Shown here one piece after another: positions 17,401-24,325 of a DNA stretch of 64,000 nucleotides. The notes beneath the pieces are model-generated. The model saw only the letters and a list, made by a program, of their open reading frames with translations, searched no databases and was not told the DNA's origin. Made by a program: the position numbers and the translations under genes. Source of the DNA: Candidatus Contendibacter sp. (GTDB lineage: Bacteria > Pseudomonadota > Gammaproteobacteria > Competibacterales > Competibacteraceae); NCBI GenBank assembly GCA_029624765.1, contig JARSSO010000010.1, positions 89,012 to 153,011 of the forward strand, written 5' to 3'. Positions within the stretch are counted from its first letter, which is position 1, and each line of letters starts with the position of its first letter.

Positions 17401-18306
17401 CGCATCCAGACCCAGGCCGGTCAGGGCTGCCTGATGGAGTTGCGGTTGCCGGTCACCTTGATCTCCACCCATGCGTTGCTGGTGCGCCTGCGCGAGCAGA
17501 TGGTGGCCCTGTCCGACCGTGGTATCGAGCAGATTCTGTATTCCGGCGTCGGCACCATTCAAAAGCTGGGTAAGATCAGCACCTATCAGATGGGTGACGA
17601 AATTTACGAACTCACTTCTTTGGACGCGCTGCTCAACCTGCCGCCGGATCACCGGGCGCGAAGCCGGTCGGTGCCGTCGGTGCTGCTGGTGCGGGAGGAC
17701 ACCGGCGCCGTTCGCGCGGTGTTGACCCAGGAAATCATCGACAGCCGCGATCTGGTGGTCAAGAATCTGGGCCAGTACATTCCCCGGATCAACGGCATCG
17801 TGGGCGCCACCATCCTGGGCGATGGCAGCGTGGCGCCGGTGCTGGATTTGCCGGAGCTTTTGCGCGCTTCGACCACCGCCCAACCCGTGCTGGCCGCCGC
17901 CGCCCGCCCGGCGGCGCCCGCCGAAGCCGCCCCTCATCGTCTCTTCGTGCTGGCGGTGGACGACTCGCTAAGTGCTCGTCGCTCGTTGGCGCAGTTCGCG
18001 CAGGATGCCGGTTTCGAGGTGCGCACCGCGCGCGATGGCCTGGAAGCGATCGAGATCATCAACGGCAAGCGCCCGGATCTGGTGCTGGCCGATCTGGAGA
18101 TGCCGCGGATGAACGGTCTGGAGTTGACCGCGCACCTGCGGGCCAATCAGGCCACCCACGAGTTGCCCGTCATCATGATCACCTCGCGCTCCACCGAAAA
18201 GCATCGGCGCGAGGCAGAAACGACCGGCGTCGATGCTTATCTGACCAAGCCGTTTCTGGAAGATGAACTGCTCGGGCATATTCACCGACTGTTGCGACGC
18301 GCATGA
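14425..18306 (+). CDS. chpA: CheA-type hybrid histidine kinase/response regulator (ChpA-like)
   Basis: 1293-residue sensor kinase. Two related N-terminal helical modules (about residues 5-130 and 350-495) share a pattern of GL(R/Q)xVC and (E/V)ETWP-like motifs; they look like Hpt domains that have lost the His. Between them is a Glu/Ala/Thr-rich low-complexity linker (about 150-345) that includes an 11-residue tandem repeat. A functional Hpt follows, with phospho-His568 in AHTLKGAGN. Then come the dimerisation region, an ATPase domain with NAVDHGIE and GRGIGMDMI motifs, a CheW domain and a C-terminal receiver (VLADLEMPRMNG, TKPF). It is shorter than P. aeruginosa ChpA, with fewer phosphotransfer sites. 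Confidence 0.9.
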   Translation: MLISEEQVAALEAQVAELLGLLELLDGEGITEGIRQYAEQVGRIGQAADNAGFPGLREVCRLFQDHLAGLGGDHGLSDAERERLEEWPILVIGCLGAPDDPAASEPLIEHLSSPVWSASLAAEKARALRALLAGETPTAEPAPAPVEATEPLPAEPEAIESFIGVSTDAGVAERLTEIAATAMAKVETEAGTEAEIKTEVETEVAAEVEAEAEVEVEVLAETEIGTEVEAEVLAKAETGTGIGIEADAGAEAATEAGFEMTAGMKPAALPEWAETAAGTVPTAMVDTLVAASVEEGSATSVVEMTAEAEEPETETAAEAEEPETETAAEAEEWTSGEEDEDEELAETVGLGEARQELLDILSAEITQIIETADDMLTLVTAADSAPAVRREVLSDYAERLERLGDASASIGLTGLQRVCIGLQANLNQLAVRDNPLTAEQRWVVETWPALALGYLQALDDRAVCATLVAHLQNAHWPQPLAALEAAPLVDLLVAPKLMAEEAEAEARPRQAQPEDVSLALPADVNQELLDGLLQELPHQAAEFSAAIQRLAAGDGELRDVDVARRIAHTLKGAGNTVGVRGIATLTHHVEDILQALAKHGALPNRPLAETLLNAADCLEAMSEALLGVSAPPTQASAVLQEVLDWANRIDRTGIPADGEAPPPVATRPEPAKPAEPAEPAPQPVAAAPEATLRIPAHLVDDVLRLVGESIILTGQVQERIRKTVAQTRAVMAQNRLFQQLTAELEQLVDIRNVSSPLSRSIQRGDFDPLELEQYNELNTVTHRLVESATDTRELGRAIEDNLAELDTLLVDQGRLHRDNQEAVLRTRMVPIQTVTPRLQRGVRQTCRLVDKEAELTVRGAGTLMDSNILNDMVDPLMHMLRNAVDHGIEAPAQRKRLGKPPVGRIDLSFGREGNNIVVRCQDDGAGLDLTAIRRTAIARGLLAADQPLSDDELIRLILLPGFSTRDEATQTSGRGIGMDMIYSRLLAMKGSLRIQTQAGQGCLMELRLPVTLISTHALLVRLREQMVALSDRGIEQILYSGVGTIQKLGKISTYQMGDEIYELTSLDALLNLPPDHRARSRSVPSVLLVREDTGAVRAVLTQEIIDSRDLVVKNLGQYIPRINGIVGATILGDGSVAPVLDLPELLRASTTAQPVLAAAARPAAPAEAAPHRLFVLAVDDSLSARRSLAQFAQDAGFEVRTARDGLEAIEIINGKRPDLVLADLEMPRMNGLELTAHLRANQATHELPVIMITSRSTEKHRREAETTGVDAYLTKPFLEDELLGHIHRLLRRA
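15339..15420 (+). repeat. 33-bp tandem repeat inside chpA
   Basis: A 33-base unit beginning GGCCGAGGCGGAGGAACCGG occurs at 15339-15371 and 15372-15404 without any change; the first 16 bases of a third copy end at 15420. In protein it encodes repeats of AEEPETETAAE within the acidic linker. Because the unit is a multiple of three, slippage would change linker length without breaking the frame. Confidence 0.85.
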
Positions 18307-18782
18307 ACGGACCAACGCAAACGACGGCCCTGGCCGATCTTCAGGCGATCCGGGCGTTCGCCGTGTTGACCTTGGACGGGCGCAAATGGCTCCTGCCACA
18401 AGCGGAGGTTCAGGCACTGGAGTCGCTACTGGACATCGACCGTGAGGTGAAAATTCCAGGCAGCATCGGGGCGGTGGCGTTCGCGGGCGAGTGGTGGCCG
18501 GTGTACTGTCTGTCCGGTGAGTTGCAAGTTCTATCGCATCTGCCGGACGGTCGCCGGGCCTGTCCGTTGCTGGACAACGGCGCCGACCGCTTCGGCCTGG
18601 TCTGCGACCAGGTGGAAACATTGGCGGCGGCGCCCCGCCCGCAGCCCCTCCCGGCCTGCATGACCCTGCCGGATTCTCCGATTCAGGCGCTGGTTCTGCT
18701 GAACGACGGGCTGGGTTGCGTGACCACCACCGAGCATCTGGCGGCCTTGATCGCCGCCGCCCCGGAGAAAGCCGATGGCTGA
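18303..18782 (+). CDS. CheW-like protein (first of two after chpA)
   Basis: 159-residue protein with a divergent CheW fold: FAVLTLDGRKWLLPQAEVQALE at about residues 18-39, GAVAFAGEWWPVYCLSGELQ in place of the usual GLINLRG-PV segment, then RFGLVCDQVETLAA. Its start overlaps the chpA stop by ATGA, so it is translated with the kinase. It could be a ChpC-like adaptor that links the kinase to other receptors. The divergent core makes the assignment moderate. Confidence 0.65.
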   Translation: MNGPTQTTALADLQAIRAFAVLTLDGRKWLLPQAEVQALESLLDIDREVKIPGSIGAVAFAGEWWPVYCLSGELQVLSHLPDGRRACPLLDNGADRFGLVCDQVETLAAAPRPQPLPACMTLPDSPIQALVLLNDGLGCVTTTEHLAALIAAAPEKADG

Positions 18783-19221
18783 GAGCGCCGCCTGGGTGTT
18801 GGCCCTGGATCATCAACTGCGCGCCGCCGTGGGCGAGCGTGAACTGGCGCATCTGATCGAAGTGCCGATTCTGCTGGATGTTCCGCGCAGCCCACCCTAC
18901 TGCCGGCAGGTATTGGTCTGGAACGATACCGTGTTGCCGGCGATGGACTTGGCGGCCTGGCTGCGAAGGCAACCGATGCAGCGCCAGCAGCCGTTGGCCG
19001 GGGTGTTCGCCTACCAGACGCGCCCGGGCGCGGACCCCGAGTATGGCGCGTTGTTGCTCTCCGGTATCCCGACGCGAACCCGGGTCGACGATGAGCAGGT
19101 CTGCGCACTGCCGAAACAACCCAACCATTGGCAGAGCCTGGCGATTTCCTGTTTCCGGCAGGGCGACCAGCCGATTCCCATCTTGGACCTGGCCCATATT
19201 TTCAGCGGTGGTTTGCTGTGA
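18775..19221 (+). CDS. CheW-like protein (second after chpA, ChpC-like)
   Basis: 148-residue protein, a second divergent CheW-like adaptor: REVLAHLIEV-like opening (ELAHLIEVPILLDVPRSPPYC), CRQVLVWNDTVLPAMDLAAWL and a C-terminal QPIPILDLAHIF, which matches the last strand-helix of CheW domains. It overlaps the preceding gene by 8 bases. It ends the operon; no CheR or CheB methylation enzymes (PilK, ChpB) follow, so adaptation by receptor methylation is not encoded here. Confidence 0.6.
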   Translation: MAESAAWVLALDHQLRAAVGERELAHLIEVPILLDVPRSPPYCRQVLVWNDTVLPAMDLAAWLRRQPMQRQQPLAGVFAYQTRPGADPEYGALLLSGIPTRTRVDDEQVCALPKQPNHWQSLAISCFRQGDQPIPILDLAHIFSGGLL

Positions 19222-19317
19222 AAACTCTTTGGTGAAGGGCGGATGACACTGGTCGCCCTGATCAACTTGCCGAACGCCGACAGCAAAATCGCTGAAGCGA
19301 AAGTCGAGATGACTTTG

Positions 19318-19359
19318 ATCCGCTTTCCCGATTGTGAAATTCGGTTAAGGAAAGCGGAT
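19318..19359 (+). promoter_or_regulatory. Strong hairpin in the aspS leader region
   Basis: ATCCGCTTTCC and GGAAAGCGGAT form a perfect 11-bp stem around a 20-base loop, with a possible inner CCGA/TCGG pairing. It lies 144 bases before the aspS start in a 281-base gap and has no following T-tract. It may be a leader structure or a Rho-type end signal for the chemosensory operon. Confidence 0.45.
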
Positions 19360-19502
19360 ACGGCGCGGTCGCCCATCGCCGCCACGGTTGCGGGTCGCGG
19401 TTCGAATCCGTAGCATTTCCGTCTTTGAACCCGGCGTATCCCGACACACCAGAACATTGCGTTTTCCTGGGATTTCGCCTCGCAAAACGGAAACCGGACA
19501 CC

Positions 19503-21272
19503 ATGCGCAGCCATTATTGCGGCCAAGTCACAGAAACCCTCCTGGATCAAGATGTTACCCTCTGCGGTTGGGCGCACCGTCGCCGTGATCACGGCGGCGT
19601 GATTTTCGTCGACCTGCGCGACCGCGAGGGTCTGGTGCAGGCGGTGATCGATCCCGATACCCCGGACGCCTTCGCCAACGCCGAACGGGTGCGCAACGAA
19701 TACGTCCTGCGGGTGACGGGTCGGGTGCGCCGACGGCCCGGAGGCACCGAGAATCCCAATCTGGCCACCGGCGCGGTGGAGGTGCTGGCCCGCGAGCTGG
19801 AAATTCTCAACCGGTCGGAGCCGTTGCCGTTCCAATTGGACGATCAGGACACTTCCGAGGAAGTGCGGCTACGCTACCGTTATCTCGACCTCCGGCGGCC
19901 GGAGATGCAGGAGCGGCTGCGGCTGCGCACCCGCGTGATCAGCGCGCTGCGCCGGTTTTTGGAGCAGCACGGCTTCATGGACATCGAGACCCCGATGCTG
20001 ACCAAGGCCACCCCGGAAGGCGCTCGCGACTATCTGGTCCCCAGCCGCACCCATCCGGGCAGCTTTTTCGCCCTGCCGCAGTCACCCCAGTTGTTCAAGC
20101 AACTGCTGATGATGGCGGGCCTGGATCGCTATTATCAGGTGGTCCGCTGTTTCCGCGACGAGGATCTGCGCGCCGACCGCCAGCCGGAATTCACCCAACT
20201 CGATATCGAAACCTCGTTCATGGACGAGCAGGCCATCACCGACCTGATGGAAGAAATGATTCGAGGGATGTTCAAGGCCGTCCTCGGGGTGGATTTGCCC
20301 AACCCGTTCCCGCGGATGCCTTACGAGACCGCGATGCGGCGCTATGGCTCCGACAAGCCGGATTTGCGCATCCCGCTGGAACTGACCGAGTTGTCGGATC
20401 TGATGGCGGGGGTGGAATTCAAGGTCTTCTCCGCTCCCGCCAACGATCCCAACGGCCGGGTGGCGGCGTTGCGAGTGCCGAACGGCGGCAAACTGAGTCG
20501 GCGCGAGATCGATCTTTACACCGAATTCGTCGGTCGTTATGGCGCGAAAGGACTGGCCTACATCAAGGTGAACGATGTCGCCGCCGGTCGCGAGGGCTTG
20601 CAGGCCCCGATCGTCAAATTCCTGCCCGACGAGACGCTGGCCAAGCTGCTGACCCGCACCGGGGCGGAAAACGGCGATCTGATCTTCTTCGGCGCGGACT
20701 CGACCAAGGTGGTCAACGACGCGCTGGGCGCGCTGCGGATCAAGCTTGGCCACGATCTCGGCTTGGTGCATGGGGCGTGGGCGCCGTTGTGGGTGGTCAA
20801 CTTCCCGATGTTCGAATGGGACGGACAGGAGCAATGCTGGAACGCCCTGCACCACCCCTTTACCGCGCCGCGCACCGACGATCCCGCCGAGGTGCGCGCT
20901 CATCCCGAACATTGCCTGTCGCGGGCCTATGACATGGTGCTGAACGGCACCGAGATCGGCGGTGGCTCGGTGCGTATCCACCGCCAGGAGATGCAGAACA
21001 CGGTGTTCGAATTGCTGGGCATCGGCCCCGAGGAAGCGCGGGCCAAATTCGGTTTTCTGCTGGACGCTCTGAAGTTCGGTTGCCCACCACACGGCGGTCT
21101 GGCCTTTGGCCTGGACCGGCTGGTGATGCTGATGGCGGGGGCGACCTCCATCCGCGAGGTGATGGCCTTCCCCAAGACCCAGAGCGCCGCCTGCCTGCTG
21201 ACTCAGGCCCCGGCTCCCGTCACCGAGGCGCAGTTGCGCGATCTCAACATCCGCCTGCGCCGCACGCCCTGA
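19503..21272 (+). CDS. aspS: Aspartyl-tRNA synthetase
   Basis: 589-residue class IIb aminoacyl-tRNA synthetase that charges tRNA-Asp (and possibly tRNA-Asn) with aspartate in the cytoplasm. It starts [11 protein letters not shown], the usual opening of bacterial AspRS; the longer open frame upstream lacks homology. The N-terminal OB-fold anticodon domain has [20 protein letters not shown]. Motif 2 reads [23 protein letters not shown] in two parts, with a bacterial GAD insertion in between and motif 3 [13 protein letters not shown] near the end. It lies directly upstream of nudB, a common order. Confidence 0.97.
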   Translation: MRSHYCGQVTETLLDQDVTLCGWAHRRRDHGGVIFVDLRDREGLVQAVIDPDTPDAFANAERVRNEYVLRVTGRVRRRPGGTENPNLATGAVEVLARELEILNRSEPLPFQLDDQDTSEEVRLRYRYLDLRRPEMQERLRLRTRVISALRRFLEQHGFMDIETPMLTKATPEGARDYLVPSRTHPGSFFALPQSPQLFKQLLMMAGLDRYYQVVRCFRDEDLRADRQPEFTQLDIETSFMDEQAITDLMEEMIRGMFKAVLGVDLPNPFPRMPYETAMRRYGSDKPDLRIPLELTELSDLMAGVEFKVFSAPANDPNGRVAALRVPNGGKLSRREIDLYTEFVGRYGAKGLAYIKVNDVAAGREGLQAPIVKFLPDETLAKLLTRTGAENGDLIFFGADSTKVVNDALGALRIKLGHDLGLVHGAWAPLWVVNFPMFEWDGQEQCWNALHHPFTAPRTDDPAEVRAHPEHCLSRAYDMVLNGTEIGGGSVRIHRQEMQNTVFELLGIGPEEARAKFGFLLDALKFGCPPHGGLAFGLDRLVMLMAGATSIREVMAFPKTQSAACLLTQAPAPVTEAQLRDLNIRLRRTP

Positions 21273-21284
21273 GAGCGGGAGCGA

Positions 21285-21770
21285 TTGGAGACACAGCCGT
21301 CGCCCCCGCCCCTGTTCCACTTAGAGGGCGGGGGGAAACCACCATCCTGGAAACGCCCGGAATCGGTGCTGGTGGTGGTGTATACCGCCGCCGGCGAGGT
21401 GTTGGTGTTGCGGCGTCGCCAGCCACCCGATTTCTGGCAGTCGGTGACCGGCAGCCTGCGCTGGGACGAGGCCGATCCGCTGGACGCCGCGCGCCGGGAA
21501 CTGCGCGAGGAAACCGGCCTGGGCGACGAAGTGGAAATCGGCGGCGGCGGCGTGGTCAACCGCTTCCCGATCCTGCCGCCCTGGCGGCATCGCTATGCCC
21601 CGAACGTCGCCGAGAATGTTGAGCACGTCTTCCGGGCTTTGCTGCCGGAACGGCGGCCAGTGGTGCTCGATCCCGCCGAACATGGCGAATACCAATGGTT
21701 GCCCCGCGCGGCGGCGGCGGCCAAAGTCGCCTCCTGGACCAACCGGGACGCCATCCTGAATCTGCCATGA
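21285..21770 (+). CDS. nudB: Nudix hydrolase, dihydroneopterin triphosphate pyrophosphatase-like
   Basis: 161-residue Nudix protein; NudB removes pyrophosphate from dihydroneopterin triphosphate in folate synthesis. The family part starts at KRPESVLVVVY (about residue 23). The Nudix box is GSLRWDEADPLDAARRELREETG split over residues 61-83, with the REETG core. The only in-frame start is TTG at 21285, with CGGGAG just upstream. The first 22 codons come from a palindromic repeat (21301-21338) and have no counterpart in E. coli NudB. It follows aspS by 12 bases and overlaps the mprF start by ATGA; folA lies 5 kb downstream. Confidence 0.85.
   Translation: METQPSPPPLFHLEGGGKPPSWKRPESVLVVVYTAAGEVLVLRRRQPPDFWQSVTGSLRWDEADPLDAARRELREETGLGDEVEIGGGGVVNRFPILPPWRHRYAPNVAENVEHVFRALLPERRPVVLDPAEHGEYQWLPRAAAAAKVASWTNRDAILNLP
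21301..21338. repeat. C-rich/G-rich palindromic repeat at the 5' end of nudB
   Basis: CGCCCCCGCCCC, then TGTTCCACTTA, then GAGGGCGGGGGG form a hairpin similar in build to the elements at 7171 and 8528. It supplies the PSPPPLFHLEGGGK stretch of the predicted protein. Confidence 0.55.
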
Positions 21771-24325
21771 AGGCGCTGCTCGCCCGTTATGCGGCGCCAT
21801 GCGTCGGCCTGACGGTGTTCGTCGCCGCGCTGTGGGTCCTGCATCATGCACTGGCCACGCACCACTACCAGGATGTCGTCGCCGCCTTGAAGCGCCAACC
21901 GGGTTGGCGATTGGCGGCCGCCTGCCTGTGCACGATCCTGAGCTATCTGATCACCACCGGCTACGACTGGCTGGCGCTGCGCTACATTCGCCATCCCCTA
22001 CCCTGGCCCAAGGTGGGTTTCGCCGCCCTGACCAGTTACGCCATCAGCAATTCGGTCGGGCTTTCGATCCTGACCTCCAGTTCGCTGCGTTACCGGTTGT
22101 ATTCGAGTTGGGGCCTGACGGCGGTGGACATTGCCCGGATCGTCCTGTTCACCACCCTGACTCTGTGGCTGGGCATTCTGACCGTGGGCGGCGTGGTTTT
22201 GGCGTTGAATCCGCTGGATCCGCGCGCCTTGCCGCATCTGGCCATGAACAGCCGGCTGCTGGGAGTCCTGCTCCTGATTCCGCCGGTCGCCTACCTGTTG
22301 CTGGGAGTCTTGCGCCGCCAGCCGCTGCCGGTGGGACCATGGACGTTGCCCATGACGCGACCCCGGCTGGCGTTGCCGCAACTGGCGGTGGGTTCCCTCG
22401 ACTGGGTGATGGCCAGCGCGGTGCTGTATATCCTGCTGCCGGCCTCGGCCAAGATCGATTTTGGCCAAGTACTCGGCGTCTTTCTCGTGGCCCAGCTCGC
22501 CGGCCTGATCAGCCATGTTCCGGGTGGGCTGGGCGTGTTCGAGTCGCTGGTGCTGCTGCTGCTGAAAAACCATCTGCCCACCGCCCACCTCCTCGGCACG
22601 CTGTTGGCCTATCGACTGATCTACTATCTGCTGCCGCTGGCCCTGGCGGCGCTGGCGCTCGGCCTGTACGAATTGCGGCATCAGAAGGAACGGATCCTGT
22701 GGCTGCCGCGCCTGGTGGGACCGTGGGCTCCGGTGTTCTTGCCCCAGGTGTTCGCTCTGCTGGCGTTCATCAGCGGCGCGGTGCTGTTGTTCTCGGCCGT
22801 GACTCCGGCGGTGGAGACGCGGCTGGCGTGGCTGGAGGATCGAATTCCGCTGTCGGTCCTGGAAGCCTCCCATTTCGTCAGCAGCCTCCTGGGCGCGGGT
22901 CTGCTGTTGCTGGCGCGGGGTCTGCAACGCCGGCTCGACGCCGCCTGGCTGCTGGCCGTGCTCTTCCTGGGCGCGGGCATCGCCGCTTCGTTGCTCAAGG
23001 GCGCCGATTACGAGGAAGCCGTCATCCTGACGGTGCTGCTGGCGGGTCTGCTGCCATCCCGCCGGGAGTTTTACCGCCGCGCCTCGCTGCTCGGCGAAAG
23101 CTTTACGCCAGGCTGGGTCGCCACCATCCTGGTGGTGCTGGTCTGCGCCGCCTGGCTCGGTATCTTCTCGTATCGGCATGTCGAGTACTCGCGGGCGCTG
23201 TGGTGGGATTTCAGCTTCGGCGACCAGGGTGGCGCGCCACGCTCCCTGCGGGCGCTGGTGGGCGCGCTAGGCGTGGCGCTGTTCTTCGGCGTCGCCAAGC
23301 TGCTGCGGCCCATGCGCTTCGAGCCGAACCGGCCCGGAGCGAACGATCTGCGGCAGGCCCAGGCCATTGCCGTCGCGTTCCCGCGCAGCTACGCCCATCT
23401 GGCCTTGGTCGGGGACAAGGCGCTGTTGTTCAACGAAAACCGCGAGGGGTTCCTGATGTACGGCGTGGCCGGCCGCGCCTGGGTGGCGATGGGCGATCCG
23501 GTCGCCGCCCGCGAGGAAGACCGCCGCGAACTGGCCTGGCAATTTCGCGAGTTGTGCGGGCGTCATGGCGGCTGGCCCGTGTTCTATCAGGTGCACCCGG
23601 ACCATCTGGGGCTGTACGTGGAACTGGGACTGACCCTGCTCAAATTCGGCGAGGAGGCGCGGGTGCGGCTGACGGAATTCTCGCTGGACGGCAAAGCGCG
23701 AAAAACCCTGCGCAATACGGTCAGCCGGCTGGAGCGGGACGGCTACCGGTTCGAGATCGTGGAAACGGCGGTTGTGCCGGACCTGTTGCCCCGGTTGCGA
23801 ACGGTTTCCAACGCCTGGCTGCGTGGAAAGAACGCCCGGGAGAAGGGATTTTCGCTGGGGTTTTACCAAGAGGACTACCTGCGAACCGGCCCGGTCGCCA
23901 TCGTGCGCCACGACGCGGATATCGTCGCTTTCGCCAATCTGTGGCGGGGTGGGGGCGAGGAATTGTCGGTGGACTTGATGCGGTATCCGCCCGACGGCCC
24001 CAATGGCCTGATGGACTACCTGTTTCTCCGGATCATGCTATGGGGCCGCGACCAGGGCTACGCGTGGTTCAGTCTCGGCATGGCGCCCCTGGCCGGTTTG
24101 CAGAATCGCAACCTCGCGCCGCTGTGGAATCGATTCGGGGCGATGGTGTTTGGCGGTGGCGAAGCGTTTTACAATTTCCGGGGCCTGCACCAGTACAAGG
24201 ACAAGTTCGATCCCCGGTGGGAAGCTCGCTATCTGGCGACGCCCGGCGGCCTGGCGTTGCCCCGGGTGTTGACGGAGTTGACCGCCCTGATCGCCGGCGG
24301 CGTCAGGGGGGTGATCGGCAAATGA
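21767..24325 (+). CDS. mprF: Bifunctional phosphatidylglycerol lysyltransferase/flippase MprF
   Basis: 852-residue integral membrane enzyme. The N-terminal half (to about residue 500) has some 13 hydrophobic helices of the LPG synthase flippase type, with SNSVGLSILTSSSLRYRLYS near residue 85 and SHVPGGLGVFESLVLLLLK near residue 245. The C-terminal soluble DUF2156 domain (about 530-835) has RKTLRNTVSRLERDGYRFEI and LMDYLFLRIMLWGRDQGY. It transfers an aminoacyl group, usually lysine, from tRNA to phosphatidylglycerol and flips the product, giving cationic peptide and acid tolerance. ATGA overlaps with nudB before and acvB after indicate one transcript. Confidence 0.94.
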   Translation: MKALLARYAAPCVGLTVFVAALWVLHHALATHHYQDVVAALKRQPGWRLAAACLCTILSYLITTGYDWLALRYIRHPLPWPKVGFAALTSYAISNSVGLSILTSSSLRYRLYSSWGLTAVDIARIVLFTTLTLWLGILTVGGVVLALNPLDPRALPHLAMNSRLLGVLLLIPPVAYLLLGVLRRQPLPVGPWTLPMTRPRLALPQLAVGSLDWVMASAVLYILLPASAKIDFGQVLGVFLVAQLAGLISHVPGGLGVFESLVLLLLKNHLPTAHLLGTLLAYRLIYYLLPLALAALALGLYELRHQKERILWLPRLVGPWAPVFLPQVFALLAFISGAVLLFSAVTPAVETRLAWLEDRIPLSVLEASHFVSSLLGAGLLLLARGLQRRLDAAWLLAVLFLGAGIAASLLKGADYEEAVILTVLLAGLLPSRREFYRRASLLGESFTPGWVATILVVLVCAAWLGIFSYRHVEYSRALWWDFSFGDQGGAPRSLRALVGALGVALFFGVAKLLRPMRFEPNRPGANDLRQAQAIAVAFPRSYAHLALVGDKALLFNENREGFLMYGVAGRAWVAMGDPVAAREEDRRELAWQFRELCGRHGGWPVFYQVHPDHLGLYVELGLTLLKFGEEARVRLTEFSLDGKARKTLRNTVSRLERDGYRFEIVETAVVPDLLPRLRTVSNAWLRGKNAREKGFSLGFYQEDYLRTGPVAIVRHDADIVAFANLWRGGGEELSVDLMRYPPDGPNGLMDYLFLRIMLWGRDQGYAWFSLGMAPLAGLQNRNLAPLWNRFGAMVFGGGEAFYNFRGLHQYKDKFDPRWEARYLATPGGLALPRVLTELTALIAGGVRGVIGK

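Noticed and set aside
19386..19425. T-loop-like GGTTCGAATCC, possible tRNA
   Set aside because: The flanking bases do not form a 5-bp T stem, and no acceptor, D or anticodon arm can be drawn around it.
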